In this document: piece after piece, positions 18,208 to 26,002 of the stretch | How the letters are laid out: each line of letters opens with the position of its first letter | Position numbering within the stretch: the first letter of the stretch is position 1 | Origin: RUG11130 sp045603205 | GTDB taxonomy: Bacteria > Bacillota > Clostridia > Oscillospirales > CAG-272 | Direction of reading: 5' to 3' | DNA: 64,000 nt | Assembly (NCBI GenBank): GCA_045603205.1 | Contig: JAZULS010000046.1 | Coordinates: forward strand, 6,971 to 70,970 | Notes under the pieces: generated by a model | Databases searched by the model: none | The model's input: the letters and a program-made list of their open reading frames with translations, nothing else | What the model was told of the DNA's origin: nothing | Position numbers and translations under genes: made by a program

Positions 18208-20367
18208 ATGAATAATCAAAAGACTAAAAACAGTACAAAACTGTTCTTTGCGGGCGTTTTGGTGCTGACGATTTCAAACCTTATAATTAAGGCGATAGGT
18301 ATGCTTTTCAAGATCCCCATGAACCACATCGTGGGCGACCAGGGTATGGGCTACTACAGCTCTGCTTACACTATCTATACCTTCTTTTATATGATCTCTA
18401 CCGCAGGTCTTCCCGTGGCTATCTCTCTTCTCGTTTCAGAGAACAGAGCGATAGGAAGACTGAAGCAGGTCAAAAAGGTGTTCAAGCTTTCGATAATACT
18501 GTTCTTTATCGTGGGTCTTGTGGGAACCTCTGTCATGTTTTTCGGTGCAAAGGGATTTGCCTCTCTTTTGAAGGCTGATCCTACATACTATTGTATTATC
18601 GCAATAGCGCCCACTCTTTTCTTCATCTGCCTTTCCAGCGCCATCCGCGGATATTTCCAAGGATACCAGTCAATGGTTCCCGTGGCGATCTCACAGCTTA
18701 TTGAGGCTGTCTGCAAGCTCTTCCTCGGAATTGCTTTCGCTACCTACGCGCTGAATAAGTACGGTTCAGGCAAGGAGACTATTCATTACGTTGCTGCATA
18801 CGCTGTTCTCGGTCTCACCATCGGTGCAGGACTTGGTATGCTGTACCTTATGTTCTCAAAAATGCTCTTCAAGAGCCAGAGATACGACGCAGAGTACACC
18901 GATGTTAAGGGATTTGACGACAGCGTTGAGACCTCAGGCAAGATTCTCCGCAGAATCGTCATGATCGCGCTCCCCGTAACCGTCAGCGCATCTGTAATGA
19001 GCCTTACCAACCTTATTGATATGGCTCTCATTCAGAGACTTCTCCAGTCCTACAGAGGACTCACCGAAGCTCAGGCTACAGCGGTATACGGTAACTATAC
19101 TTCTCTCTGTGTTCCGCTGTTCAATATGCCCCCATACCTTATCTATCCCATCTCCTACTCCATCGTTCCCATGATCAAGACGGCAGTAGCTTCGGGGGAC
19201 AAAAAGAGAGCCGCTCTCGTTATGGAAAGCTCCCTCAGAGTGGCAGTAATCATCGGAATCCCCTGTGCCCTCGGTATGGCGGCGATCGCTGAACCTATCC
19301 TACACCTCTTTGGATACCGCTACTGGTCCGTAGTGTCCGCAGCTCCTCTTCTTGCGCTTCTCGCTCCCTCCACATTCTTCATTTGCGTTCTTTCCGTAAC
19401 CAACGCTATCCTTCAGGCAAACGGACACGAGAGGAAGCCTGTTGTTTCCATGCTTGCAGGTGCAGCTGTGAAGATAGTTTCCAATACTATCCTCATTCGC
19501 TTCATCGGTATGCCCGGTACACCTATCAGTACCTTCCTTTGCTACCTTACCGCAACAGGACTTAACATTTACTTCATCGTAAAGCACGTTGGCCTCAAGC
19601 TGAAGTTCAGCAGAGTCTTCTTCAGACCTCTTGTAGCAGGACTTCTCTGTGCCGCAGTTGCAATCGGAGTTTCAGGGGGTTCCTCAAACGTTCTTGCCGA
19701 CGACGTGGCTTACGAATATTCGGTTAATACTACTGATAACGGTGATGTTATCAATATTAACAATGAGTATAACAGCGCTTATCTCCACGACGCAGTTCTT
19801 ACAACTGACGGAACAGGTACGGATACCAGAGACGATCTCAAGGTTACCGTAGGTGAAGACGGAAGCCTTACTGTTTATGATTTGGGTGAAGATACCCTTA
19901 CGGTTTCTAAAAACGAAAATGGTGATATACTCGTAGACGGTGTTGTTTGTGAAGATCATATTGCTCTCGGAATTGACTTCTCTCATGACGATATTCTCGC
20001 AGGCACCGGCACACAATACGTTGTACGCGACGGATATTATACCCTCAAAATTTTCGAATACGGAGGTGAGATGTTTGCTGAGATCATAGAAAAGTTTAAC
20101 TATGAAATGACCGACAACAAGCTCACACTCTCCTTCGTTGGCAGAAGTGACGCCGACGTTACACTCAAGTACAGGGTTGACGGCGACACTATCTACCTCA
20201 ACGACGGTATCTCCCGTACATCCACACTTCTGTCAATTATGGCGGCTGCTGTAGTTTACTTCATTATGATACTCGTAATCCGCGCTATTACAGTTGATGA
20301 CGTAAGACTTCTCCCCAAGGGACAGAAGATCGAGAAAGTTCTCAGAAAGGCAAAGCTTCTCAGATAA
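18208..20367 (+). CDS. SpoVB/YabM-like MOP flippase with a large inserted external domain
   Basis: A 719-residue polysaccharide/lipid flippase of the MOP superfamily, likely moving a lipid-linked cell-wall or spore-cortex precursor. Residues 1-490 hold about 13 membrane helices with the SpoVB pattern (GDQGMGYYSSAYTIYTFFYMIS, PLFNMPPYLIYPISYSIVPMI). Residues about 490-671 are an acidic, beta-rich, soluble segment with no membrane helix. A final helix (about 672-697) and a basic tail follow. Ordinary members are about 500-550 residues, with a short loop at this place. The start is ATG 18208 with GGAG upstream; a TTG 12 bp earlier is unlikely. Position before mazG, as for yabM in B. subtilis, supports the identity. 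Confidence 0.9.
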   Translation: MNNQKTKNSTKLFFAGVLVLTISNLIIKAIGMLFKIPMNHIVGDQGMGYYSSAYTIYTFFYMISTAGLPVAISLLVSENRAIGRLKQVKKVFKLSIILFFIVGLVGTSVMFFGAKGFASLLKADPTYYCIIAIAPTLFFICLSSAIRGYFQGYQSMVPVAISQLIEAVCKLFLGIAFATYALNKYGSGKETIHYVAAYAVLGLTIGAGLGMLYLMFSKMLFKSQRYDAEYTDVKGFDDSVETSGKILRRIVMIALPVTVSASVMSLTNLIDMALIQRLLQSYRGLTEAQATAVYGNYTSLCVPLFNMPPYLIYPISYSIVPMIKTAVASGDKKRAALVMESSLRVAVIIGIPCALGMAAIAEPILHLFGYRYWSVVSAAPLLALLAPSTFFICVLSVTNAILQANGHERKPVVSMLAGAAVKIVSNTILIRFIGMPGTPISTFLCYLTATGLNIYFIVKHVGLKLKFSRVFFRPLVAGLLCAAVAIGVSGGSSNVLADDVAYEYSVNTTDNGDVININNEYNSAYLHDAVLTTDGTGTDTRDDLKVTVGEDGSLTVYDLGEDTLTVSKNENGDILVDGVVCEDHIALGIDFSHDDILAGTGTQYVVRDGYYTLKIFEYGGEMFAEIIEKFNYEMTDNKLTLSFVGRSDADVTLKYRVDGDTIYLNDGISRTSTLLSIMAAAVVYFIMILVIRAITVDDVRLLPKGQKIEKVLRKAKLLR

Positions 20368-20369
20368 CT

Positions 20370-21092
20370 ATGAATCAGGACGTAAAAACTCTAATTTCAA
20401 AAAATAGATTCGATCTTGCCGATCTCCGCGTGGTCTTCAAAGAACTCAGAGGTGAAAACGGTTGCCCTTGGGACAGAGTGCAGACTCACGAGAGCATCCG
20501 AGGTGATCTCATTGAAGAGACCTACGAGGTAGTCGAAGCAATAGACACCGCTGATATGAAGCTCATGCGTGAAGAGCTTGGCGACCTTCTTCTTCAGGTG
20601 GTGTTCCACGCAGGAATTGAGGAAGAGAAGGGAACTTTTACCCTTGACGATGTCATTTCCGACATTACAGAAAAGCTTATTCGTCGTCATCCCCACGTTT
20701 TCGCCGACGTGGAGGCTGATGATCCGGAAAGTGCTCTTGATGCTTGGGAAGCGGCAAAAGGAGTGGAAAAAACGGAGAGAAAGACTGTGGTTGACTCAAT
20801 GAACGCCGTGCCTCCGTCCCTTCCTGCTCTGATGCGTGCTCAAAAGATCATCAAAAAAGCGGCAAAGGACGGCTATGACGTAGACTCTGCTATCGTTTCC
20901 GGCGCAGATGACCTTAAATTTGTAGCCGAAAATATGGCTTCCGTATCCTCTTCCCGTGAAGAACTTCTCTCTTCAAAGATTGGTGATGCCGCCTTCGCAC
21001 TTTCTCTTGTCGCACAGAAAAACGGGATAGATCTTGAAGAGCTTCTTAACAAAAAAACAGGTAATTTTATTGAAAATTATCCTAAAAAGTAA
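20370..21092 (+). CDS. mazG: Nucleoside triphosphate pyrophosphohydrolase MazG
   Basis: Hydrolyses (d)NTPs to monophosphates, a housekeeping role against damaged nucleotides and in stress. The 240-residue protein has the first MazG domain intact: NGCPWDRVQTHESI, EETYEVVEAID and EELGDLLLQVVFH supply the EExxE/ExxD metal ligands. The C-terminal second domain is more diverged. Unlike B. subtilis YabN, there is no N-terminal tetrapyrrole methylase domain. The start is only two bases after the flippase stop and has no clear Shine-Dalgarno, so it is probably translated by coupling. Confidence 0.93.
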   Translation: MNQDVKTLISKNRFDLADLRVVFKELRGENGCPWDRVQTHESIRGDLIEETYEVVEAIDTADMKLMREELGDLLLQVVFHAGIEEEKGTFTLDDVISDITEKLIRRHPHVFADVEADDPESALDAWEAAKGVEKTERKTVVDSMNAVPPSLPALMRAQKIIKKAAKDGYDVDSAIVSGADDLKFVAENMASVSSSREELLSSKIGDAAFALSLVAQKNGIDLEELLNKKTGNFIENYPKK

Positions 21093-21121
21093 AAATATAT
21101 TAAAAATACACGGCTGAAGTA

Positions 21122-21150
21122 TTGCATATTTAATAAAATAATGATATACT
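21122..21150 (+). promoter_or_regulatory. Sigma-A promoter for hup
   Basis: TTGCAT (21122-21127), 17 bp, TATACT (21145-21150), with a leader of about 36 nt to hup. Confidence 0.65.
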
Positions 21151-21192
21151 ACTCACAGTACAAATATTTTTTCTCGAAAGGAAGAAAGCAAA

Positions 21193-21468
21193 ATGAATAA
21201 GTCACAGTTAATCAGCGCAGTAGCAGAAAAGACCGGACTCAAGAAGAAGGAGGCAGAAGCAGCAGTTGTAGCTGCACTTGAGGCTGTTGAAGCTTCTCTC
21301 GTTAACGGAGAAAAGGATCAGCTTTTCGGTTTCGGTACATTCAGCGTTGACAACAGAGCTGAGCGTCAGGGAAGAAACCCCGCAACAGGCGAGAGCATTA
21401 CTATCCCCGCTACAAAGCTCGTTAAGTTTGCTCCTGCATCTGCTCTTAAGGACAAGGTCAACGGTTAA
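21193..21468 (+). CDS. hup: DNA-binding protein HU
   Basis: The 91-residue nucleoid protein starts MNKSQLISAVAEKTGLKKKE and has the dimer core and the beta-arm consensus GRNPATGESITIPATKLVKF, which inserts into the DNA minor groove. It bends DNA and compacts the nucleoid as a dimer. The start has GGAAG upstream and the gene has its own promoter, fitting high expression. It sits between mazG and rqcP. Confidence 0.97.
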   Translation: MNKSQLISAVAEKTGLKKKEAEAAVVAALEAVEASLVNGEKDQLFGFGTFSVDNRAERQGRNPATGESITIPATKLVKFAPASALKDKVNG

Positions 21469-21492
21469 GTTCCTTATCTGCAAAAGGTAACA

Positions 21493-21738
21493 ATGAGACT
21501 TGACAAATATTTAAAGGTTGCGCGTATTATCAAGAGACGCACCGTTGCCAATGACGCCTGTGATACTGAGCACGTAGAGGTAAACGGCAGACGTGCAAAA
21601 GCATCGTATGACGTAAAAGAAAACGATGTTATTAAGATCACCTTCGGAGAAAAGACGTTGACGCTGAGAGTTTTGAGCGTCAAGGAGCATGTTACCAAGG
21701 GAGATGCATCGTCACTCTATGAGATAATCAATGACTAA
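21493..21738 (+). CDS. rqcP: S4-domain RNA-binding protein RqcP (YabO)
   Basis: The 81-residue protein is essentially one S4 domain (MRLDKYLKVARIIKRRTVAND, then VEVNGRRAKASYDV). Its B. subtilis orthologue YabO/RqcP binds the 50S subunit-tRNA-RqcH complex and drives C-terminal alanine tailing in ribosome quality control. It lies 24 bp behind hup and just before the sporulation genes yabP-yabQ, as in B. subtilis. A good AAAGG site precedes the start. Confidence 0.92.
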   Translation: MRLDKYLKVARIIKRRTVANDACDTEHVEVNGRRAKASYDVKENDVIKITFGEKTLTLRVLSVKEHVTKGDASSLYEIIND

Positions 21739-21741
21739 AAC

Positions 21742-21770
21742 GAATATTATTTATATGCCGCTCATAAGAT
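21742..21770 (+). promoter_or_regulatory. Putative sigma-E promoter for yabP-yabQ
   Basis: GAATATT (21742-21748) matches the sigma-E -35 consensus KMATATT. After a 14-bp spacer, CATAAGAT (21763-21770) matches 6 of 8 of CATACAMT. In B. subtilis the yabP operon is sigma-E dependent, and sigE itself lies 3 kb downstream here. The start would be near 21777, with a leader of about 24 nt. Confidence 0.55.
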
Positions 21771-21802
21771 TATGTAAAAACTGTAATCCGGGAGCGGCAT
21801 AT
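21753..21802 (+). promoter_or_regulatory. Long inverted repeat occluding the yabP ribosome binding site
   Basis: ATATGCCGCTC (21753-21763) is a perfect 11-bp complement of GAGCGGCATAT (21792-21802), with a 28-nt loop. The right arm covers most of the Shine-Dalgarno GGGAG (21790-21794) and the first two bases of the yabP ATG. No T-run follows, so it is not a terminator. The left arm overlaps the putative sigma-E promoter, so a sigma-E transcript would lack it. Confidence 0.6.
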
Positions 21803-22079
21803 GAATAATGGGGCAACTATATCGCATAACATTTTCCTTTATGACCGTAGCAAAATGGAGCTAACGGGAATTTTGGACGTGGAAAGCTTTACTGACAATA
21901 ACATAATAGCACTTTCATCTATGGGAAATATCTCAATAGACGGAACGGAGCTAAAGATCGAGTGCTTCAGTACGGAAAGCGGAAAGCTTGTGGTAAACGG
22001 AAAAATTGACGGAGCTTACTATTTCGGTAAAACCTCAAAGAAGCGTTCACTTTTTTCGTCGAAAAGCGATCGAAGGTGA
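21801..22079 (+). CDS. yabP: Sporulation protein YabP
   Basis: A 92-residue YabP/YqfC-family protein (LYDRSKMELTGILDVESF, ISIDGTELKIECFS, LVVNGKIDGAYYF). It is a forespore-coat or cortex-related sporulation protein of unknown biochemistry, expressed in the mother cell in B. subtilis. The start has GGGAG six bases upstream, within a hairpin that may regulate translation. It is followed three bases later by yabQ. Confidence 0.9.
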   Translation: MNNGATISHNIFLYDRSKMELTGILDVESFTDNNIIALSSMGNISIDGTELKIECFSTESGKLVVNGKIDGAYYFGKTSKKRSLFSSKSDRR

Positions 22080-22082
22080 CAA

Positions 22083-22619
22083 GTGGAGGTTTTTCTTTCC
22101 TACAGACTTGAAGCCTGTCTTGCGGCAGTCATTTTCGGCGCTGCCTCAGGAGTCCTTTATGACGTTTTGCGAATATGCTACATGGCATTCGGCATTAATT
22201 ACAACGGAAAAAAACGAGGTAAAGTGTCCTTTGCGGTGTGCATTATATTCGATCTTCTTTATTCACTCATTGTCAGTTTGGGCTTTGCTGTTTTAACTTA
22301 CGCATTTTCCTCGGGAAAGCTGAGACTTGAGGTTTACTTTTTCTCAATCCTCGGCTTTGCCGCATATAACCTGTCCGTGGGTAAACTCGTAATGCTTTGC
22401 GCACGGCAGATCATTTCAATATTAAAGAGAGTCTTTCGTTTTATCATTAAAGTCATACTCGCACCGATATTCCTCTTGGTTAGAGGACTTAAATTCCTGT
22501 GTAGGTGGCTTTATCGTAATACCTTCGGGCTCTGCATAAAGAAGATAACCCATAGTGCCTCAAGAGCACGTTTGAATAAATTAATAAATGAAAAATTACC
22601 CGACAGCGTCAGGTTTTAA
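22083..22619 (+). CDS. yabQ: Spore cortex biosynthesis protein YabQ
   Basis: A 178-residue membrane protein. The N-terminal FLSYRLEACLAAVIFGAASG and LYDVLRICY segments are typical of YabQ; four to five hydrophobic helices follow, then a basic C-terminal tail. In B. subtilis it localises to the forespore outer membrane and is needed for cortex formation. The start is GTG with AAGGTG upstream. It is co-transcribed with yabP, and its stop abuts the divIC region. Confidence 0.88.
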   Translation: MEVFLSYRLEACLAAVIFGAASGVLYDVLRICYMAFGINYNGKKRGKVSFAVCIIFDLLYSLIVSLGFAVLTYAFSSGKLRLEVYFFSILGFAAYNLSVGKLVMLCARQIISILKRVFRFIIKVILAPIFLLVRGLKFLCRWLYRNTFGLCIKKITHSASRARLNKLINEKLPDSVRF

Positions 22620-22652
22620 ATGTACGGTTTCGGGACGGGGAAGGAGCAGGTC

Positions 22653-22928
22653 ATGAAAAAGTTTTCCAGAAGCATACTTGTCAGGATTGCTGTCCTGCTG
22701 TTTTCGCTTTTCTGCATAGTCACAATTATTAACCTGCAATTTGAGAAAAACAGTATAGAAGATCAGATCAATAGCCTTAATGCCGAACTGCAGGAGGCTA
22801 TCGAAGAGCGTGACGAGCTTGAACGTATGCTTAATGAGTCCTTCGACGAAGAATACGTTATCAAAGTCGCTAAAGAGAAACTCGGACTCAGATTACCGCA
22901 AGAGATCATCTTTTATAACGGAGACTGA
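22653..22928 (+). CDS. divIC: Septum formation initiator DivIC/FtsB
   Basis: The 91-residue bitopic division protein has a short cytoplasmic basic N-terminus, a membrane helix (about 8-27, ILVRIAVLLFSLFCIVTII) and an external coiled coil (about 30-65). It ends with the conserved KVAKEKLGLRLPQEIIFY. It joins FtsL and DivIB at the septum to activate wall synthesis. The frame is open from 22620, but ATG 22653 has AAGGAG at the right distance and gives a normal N-terminus. It ends the yabP-yabQ-divIC unit and a terminator follows. Confidence 0.9.
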   Translation: MKKFSRSILVRIAVLLFSLFCIVTIINLQFEKNSIEDQINSLNAELQEAIEERDELERMLNESFDEEYVIKVAKEKLGLRLPQEIIFYNGD

Positions 22929-22932
22929 ATTT

Positions 22933-22968
22933 AAAACGTGATCTCGTTTAGGCGGAGTCACGTTTTTT
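22933..22968 (+). terminator. Terminator after divIC
   Basis: AAACGTGA (22934-22941) pairs with TCACGTTT (22958-22965), then a T-run to 22968. Confidence 0.8.
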
Positions 22969-23068
22969 GAATTTATAGAGCGCACGATATATGCCGAATT
23001 TAGCATTATTCAAAATCATCAACGGTTTATTCCGTTAATAATAAAGCAATTTAAGGACGGTTAAAGTA

Positions 23069-23704
23069 ATGGAACTTAAAGGAAAAAAAGTTAATTTTCT
23101 CGGTGACAGTATAACTGATGGTGCAGGCTCATCCTGTGCCGCGGCAAGATACCCCGATATTCTCGCAGGTCTTGCTGAACTTGGTGAGATCCGCAACTAC
23201 GGAATCGGCGGTACACGTATCGCACTTTACCACGGTCAGCCTGAGGAAGAAAGACTGGACTACTGTAAGAGATTCCCCACAATGGACGATGACGCCGATC
23301 TCATTATTGTTTTCGGCGGTACCAACGACTATGGTCACGGTAATGCACCTATGGGAACAAACGAGGACAGAACTCCCGAGACCTTCTACGGCGGACTTCA
23401 CTACCTTATGAGCGGTCTTATCAATAAGTATCCCACCGCTGATATAGTTATTCTCACTCCTATTCAGAGAGAGGGCGGAGATAAGCCCAATGCTTACGGT
23501 TATACCCTAGATATGTTTGTTGACGCTATCAAGGACGTTGCCGCACAGTATTCACTCCCGCTTCTTGACCTATACAATCACGGTGGCTTCTGCCCGAACA
23601 TTCAGGTTCAGAAGGACGCCATCTGCCCCGACGGTCTCCATCCCAACGATGCAGGCTACGTTAAACTTGCAAACAGAATTTATTCTTACCTTAAAACTAT
23701 CTGA
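23069..23704 (+). CDS. SGNH/GDSL-family hydrolase
   Basis: The 211-residue esterase/lipase-like enzyme has all four SGNH blocks: NFLGDSITDGAGSS (Ser nucleophile near residue 14), a Gly in GIGGTRIA, VFGGTNDYGHG (Asn), and the C-terminal DGLHPNDAGYVKLA (Asp-His). There is no signal peptide, so it is probably cytoplasmic. The substrate is unknown; relatives act on acetylated sugars or lipids. It is flanked by terminators on both sides, so it is a single-gene unit inserted between divIC and spoIIGA. Confidence 0.88.
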   Translation: MELKGKKVNFLGDSITDGAGSSCAAARYPDILAGLAELGEIRNYGIGGTRIALYHGQPEEERLDYCKRFPTMDDDADLIIVFGGTNDYGHGNAPMGTNEDRTPETFYGGLHYLMSGLINKYPTADIVILTPIQREGGDKPNAYGYTLDMFVDAIKDVAAQYSLPLLDLYNHGGFCPNIQVQKDAICPDGLHPNDAGYVKLANRIYSYLKTI

Positions 23705-23714
23705 GACAGTATGG

Positions 23715-23755
23715 TCCGCAACGCTTGTAAAACGGCGTTGCGGATTCTTTTTTTA
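23715..23755 (+). terminator. Terminator after the SGNH hydrolase
   Basis: TCCGCAACGC (23715-23724) pairs perfectly with GCGTTGCGGA (23735-23744), followed by TTCTTTTTTT. Confidence 0.9.
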
Positions 23756-23870
23756 TCCTGATCATATCCCAAAACAAAACTTTTCTCCCTGCCAGTAAGC
23801 GACATAAAATTAAGAAGTGACGATATATAATCTTAGTAACGGATAGAGAGAGGCGGTGAGGTGTTTGCAG

Positions 23871-24689
23871 GTGCTGTACGCTGATGTCCTGTTTATAATA
23901 GATTTCAGTATGGACGTTATTTCGTTGTGGCTCACTGCGAAGCTTACATATGCCAAAACAGGGACTTTCAGACTTTCCGTAGCGGCAGCTCTTGGAGCTC
24001 TTGTGTCAACCCTTTGTACCGCTATGAACTGTCCTGCGGTAGTTTCTGTGCCGGTAAGTGGAGTTACTTCTCTTGCCATGTGTTGGGCAGCCTACGGTAA
24101 AATGAAACTCTTGCCTATGATAAAAAGGGTAGTTTCTCTTTGGATAACAGGCATACTCATAGGCGGCGTCATGACGTTTTTGATGGGATTGGGCGGAGAG
24201 GATACATATAGTCCCGAACATAACTTGTCAGGCGGAGGGGTAGCACTGATCTTACCGTTTGGTGCGGTTATCTCTTCCGTGTTCGTGTCGGTTTTATCAA
24301 GATTTACGTCAAAACGTAACGTTACTGTAACTGTATCGTTGTTTGACAAAAAGTATGAGTTTTGCGGGATCGTAGACAGCGGAAACCTATTAAAAGAACC
24401 AATTAGCGGTGAACCTGTAATGGTCCTTTCGAAAAATAATACTCCGGAATCCGAAGATTTCAGCCGTTATTTTTCAGAAACAGAAACATTTGAAAACATA
24501 GAACTTGCAAAGCGGTTCAGAATGATTCCTGCCACATCAGTTTTCGGCGAAGGGGTGCTTCCGGCAATCGTACCTCATGAGGTTTTGGTGGACGGAACAA
24601 AAGTCAAGGCTCTTATTGCGCTGAGCCGAAATTCAAGTCGAGCCAAGGAAGACACGGAGATCATAGTCCCTGCCTGCCTTGTGAAATAG
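23871..24689 (+). CDS. spoIIGA: Sigma-E processing protease SpoIIGA
   Basis: A sporulation membrane protease that cleaves the pro-peptide of sigma-E in the mother cell. The N-terminal half holds five hydrophobic helices beginning LYADVLFIIDFSMDVISLW. The C-terminal half is the retropepsin-like protease with the catalytic Asp in GIVDSGNLL (near residue 168) and a VMVLSK strand. The frame is open from GTG 23856; I prefer GTG 23871, which has GAGG nine bases upstream and gives the family N-terminus. A lone TATAAT (23826-23831) without a good -35 lies upstream, which would suit activation by Spo0A (inference). It precedes sigE by 20 bp. Confidence 0.9.
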   Translation: MLYADVLFIIDFSMDVISLWLTAKLTYAKTGTFRLSVAAALGALVSTLCTAMNCPAVVSVPVSGVTSLAMCWAAYGKMKLLPMIKRVVSLWITGILIGGVMTFLMGLGGEDTYSPEHNLSGGGVALILPFGAVISSVFVSVLSRFTSKRNVTVTVSLFDKKYEFCGIVDSGNLLKEPISGEPVMVLSKNNTPESEDFSRYFSETETFENIELAKRFRMIPATSVFGEGVLPAIVPHEVLVDGTKVKALIALSRNSSRAKEDTEIIVPACLVK

Positions 24690-24709
24690 ATTATTATTCG
24701 GAGGTTGTA

Positions 24710-25435
24710 ATGATAAAACTGAAAAAAATCTTGAGTGTACTGAAAAGCAGTAAAGTATTCAGAACCATTTTTATAAATAGTCGTGTAAACGGCATATTTT
24801 ACATAAACGGTGCGGACAGCCTGCCACCGCCGTTAGATCCCGAAGAGGAAGCTGAGGCAATAGCAAAAATGAAAGATTTTCCCGAGTACAGCGACAAGCT
24901 GATACGGCATAATCTAAGGCTCGTGGTGTACATTTCCAAAAAATTCGATAATACGGGTGCCGGGATCGAAGACCTTATATCAATTGGCACCATCGGACTG
25001 ATAAAAGCTATAAAAACCTTTAAAATGGAAAAGAACATCAAACTTGCGACCTATTCTTCGCGTTGTATAGAGAACGAAATACTAATGTACCTTCGGAAAA
25101 ACGCATCTCACAGAGGGGATCTTTCCATTGACGAGCCTCTGAACACCGACTGGGACGGCAATGAGCTCCTGCTTTCCGACGTTCTCGGCACGGATGCAGG
25201 TTCAGTCAGTGAGAACCTTGAAAGAAGCGAGGAAGAAAGGACCGTGAGGGAGGCTGTTATGACCTTGGAAGACAGGGAAAGGGAGATCATCTGTCTGAGA
25301 TACGGAATTGGAGGCGTTAGAGAATTGACACAAAAAGAGGTTGCCGACAGACTGGGAATCTCTCAGTCCTATATATCACGCCTTGAGAAGAAGATAATTC
25401 TTCGCTTGAAAAAACAGATTTCTGCTAAGGTTTAG
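24710..25435 (+). CDS. sigE: RNA polymerase sporulation sigma factor SigE
   Basis: The mother-cell sigma factor. The 241-residue length matches B. subtilis (239). The N-terminal ~25 residues form the pro-sequence, followed by the family motif FYINGADSLPPPL. Region 2 reads RHNLRLVVYISKKFDNTG-IEDLISIGTIGLIKAI and ATYSSRCIENEILMYLR; region 4 has ELTQKEVADRLGISQSYISRLEKK. GGAGG is well placed before the ATG. It is coupled to spoIIGA, its processing protease. The usual neighbour sigG is not downstream; rpmE is instead. Confidence 0.96.
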   Translation: MIKLKKILSVLKSSKVFRTIFINSRVNGIFYINGADSLPPPLDPEEEAEAIAKMKDFPEYSDKLIRHNLRLVVYISKKFDNTGAGIEDLISIGTIGLIKAIKTFKMEKNIKLATYSSRCIENEILMYLRKNASHRGDLSIDEPLNTDWDGNELLLSDVLGTDAGSVSENLERSEEERTVREAVMTLEDREREIICLRYGIGGVRELTQKEVADRLGISQSYISRLEKKIILRLKKQISAKV

Positions 25436-25497
25436 CCTATATAGTAAAGAAAAACGAGTATTACACAAAATTTAGTACAATTTTTTTGAAAAAACTA

Positions 25498-25526
25498 TTG
25501 CAAAACCGAGTCACATATGATATAAT
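25498..25526 (+). promoter_or_regulatory. Sigma-A promoter for rpmE
   Basis: TTGCAA (25498-25503), 17 bp, TATAAT (25521-25526). Transcription would start near 25533, giving a leader of about 135 nt. Confidence 0.75.
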
Positions 25527-25532
25527 TTTCGT

Positions 25533-25668
25533 CGTGTGAATAAAGTTTGAAATATAAATGCGAACGCTTTCTTGTTCGACAGCTTATTTCAAGCGGCTTT
25601 TATGCTGTAACCGCACAAAGATGTGGTATACACAAGGCATGATTTTAAGTTTGAATGAGGTGAAAAAA
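25533..25668 (+). ncRNA. Structured 5' leader of rpmE, possible L31 autoregulatory element
   Basis: An unusually long leader with at least two small hairpins: CGAAC/GTTCG (25561-25578) and GCGG/CCGC (25593-25614). Autogenous ribosomal-protein leaders have been described for L31 in Firmicutes. I could not match a consensus by eye, so the identity is inference. Confidence 0.35.
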
Positions 25669-25887
25669 ATGAAATCCGGAATCCATCCTAATTACGAAGA
25701 AGTAACCATTCGCTGCGCTTGCGGTGAAACTGTTAAGACTCGTTCCACAAAGGGAGATGCAAACGGCGAAATTCGTGTTGACATTTGCTCCAAGTGCCAT
25801 CCTTTCTTCACAGGAAAGCAGAAGTTCGTTGACGTCGGCGGTCGTGTTGACAAGTTCAAGAAGCGTCTTCAGATGAGCGGAAAATAA
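25669..25887 (+). CDS. rpmE: 50S ribosomal protein L31 (zinc-binding type)
   Basis: The 72-residue protein reads MKSGIHPNYEEVTIRCAC..., with four zinc-ligand cysteines at 16, 18, 40 and 43 (CAC and CSKCHPFFTG). It is thus the zinc-containing form expressed when zinc is sufficient. The frame is open to 25558, but ATG 25669 follows GAGGTG at correct spacing and gives the family N-terminus. It has its own promoter and long leader, and a terminator-like structure follows. Confidence 0.96.
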   Translation: MKSGIHPNYEEVTIRCACGETVKTRSTKGDANGEIRVDICSKCHPFFTGKQKFVDVGGRVDKFKKRLQMSGK

Positions 25888-25903
25888 TTTTTTCGTATTG
25901 TTT

Positions 25904-25966
25904 TGTCCGTAGATTTGTCGGACAGGTTAAGCGGGTCTAGTAATCTGCCATCCTGTCCGACTTTTT
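25904..25966 (+). terminator. Terminator after rpmE with a competing upstream hairpin
   Basis: GTCGGACAGG (25917-25926) pairs with CCTGTCCGAC (25952-25961), followed by TTTTTCTCTTT. An upstream TGTCCG (25904-25909) can instead pair with CGGACA (25919-25924), which would pre-empt the terminator stem. Confidence 0.75.
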
Positions 25967-26002
25967 CTCTTTATTGGCTAAAAATGAAAGGAAACGTGCC
26001 TA

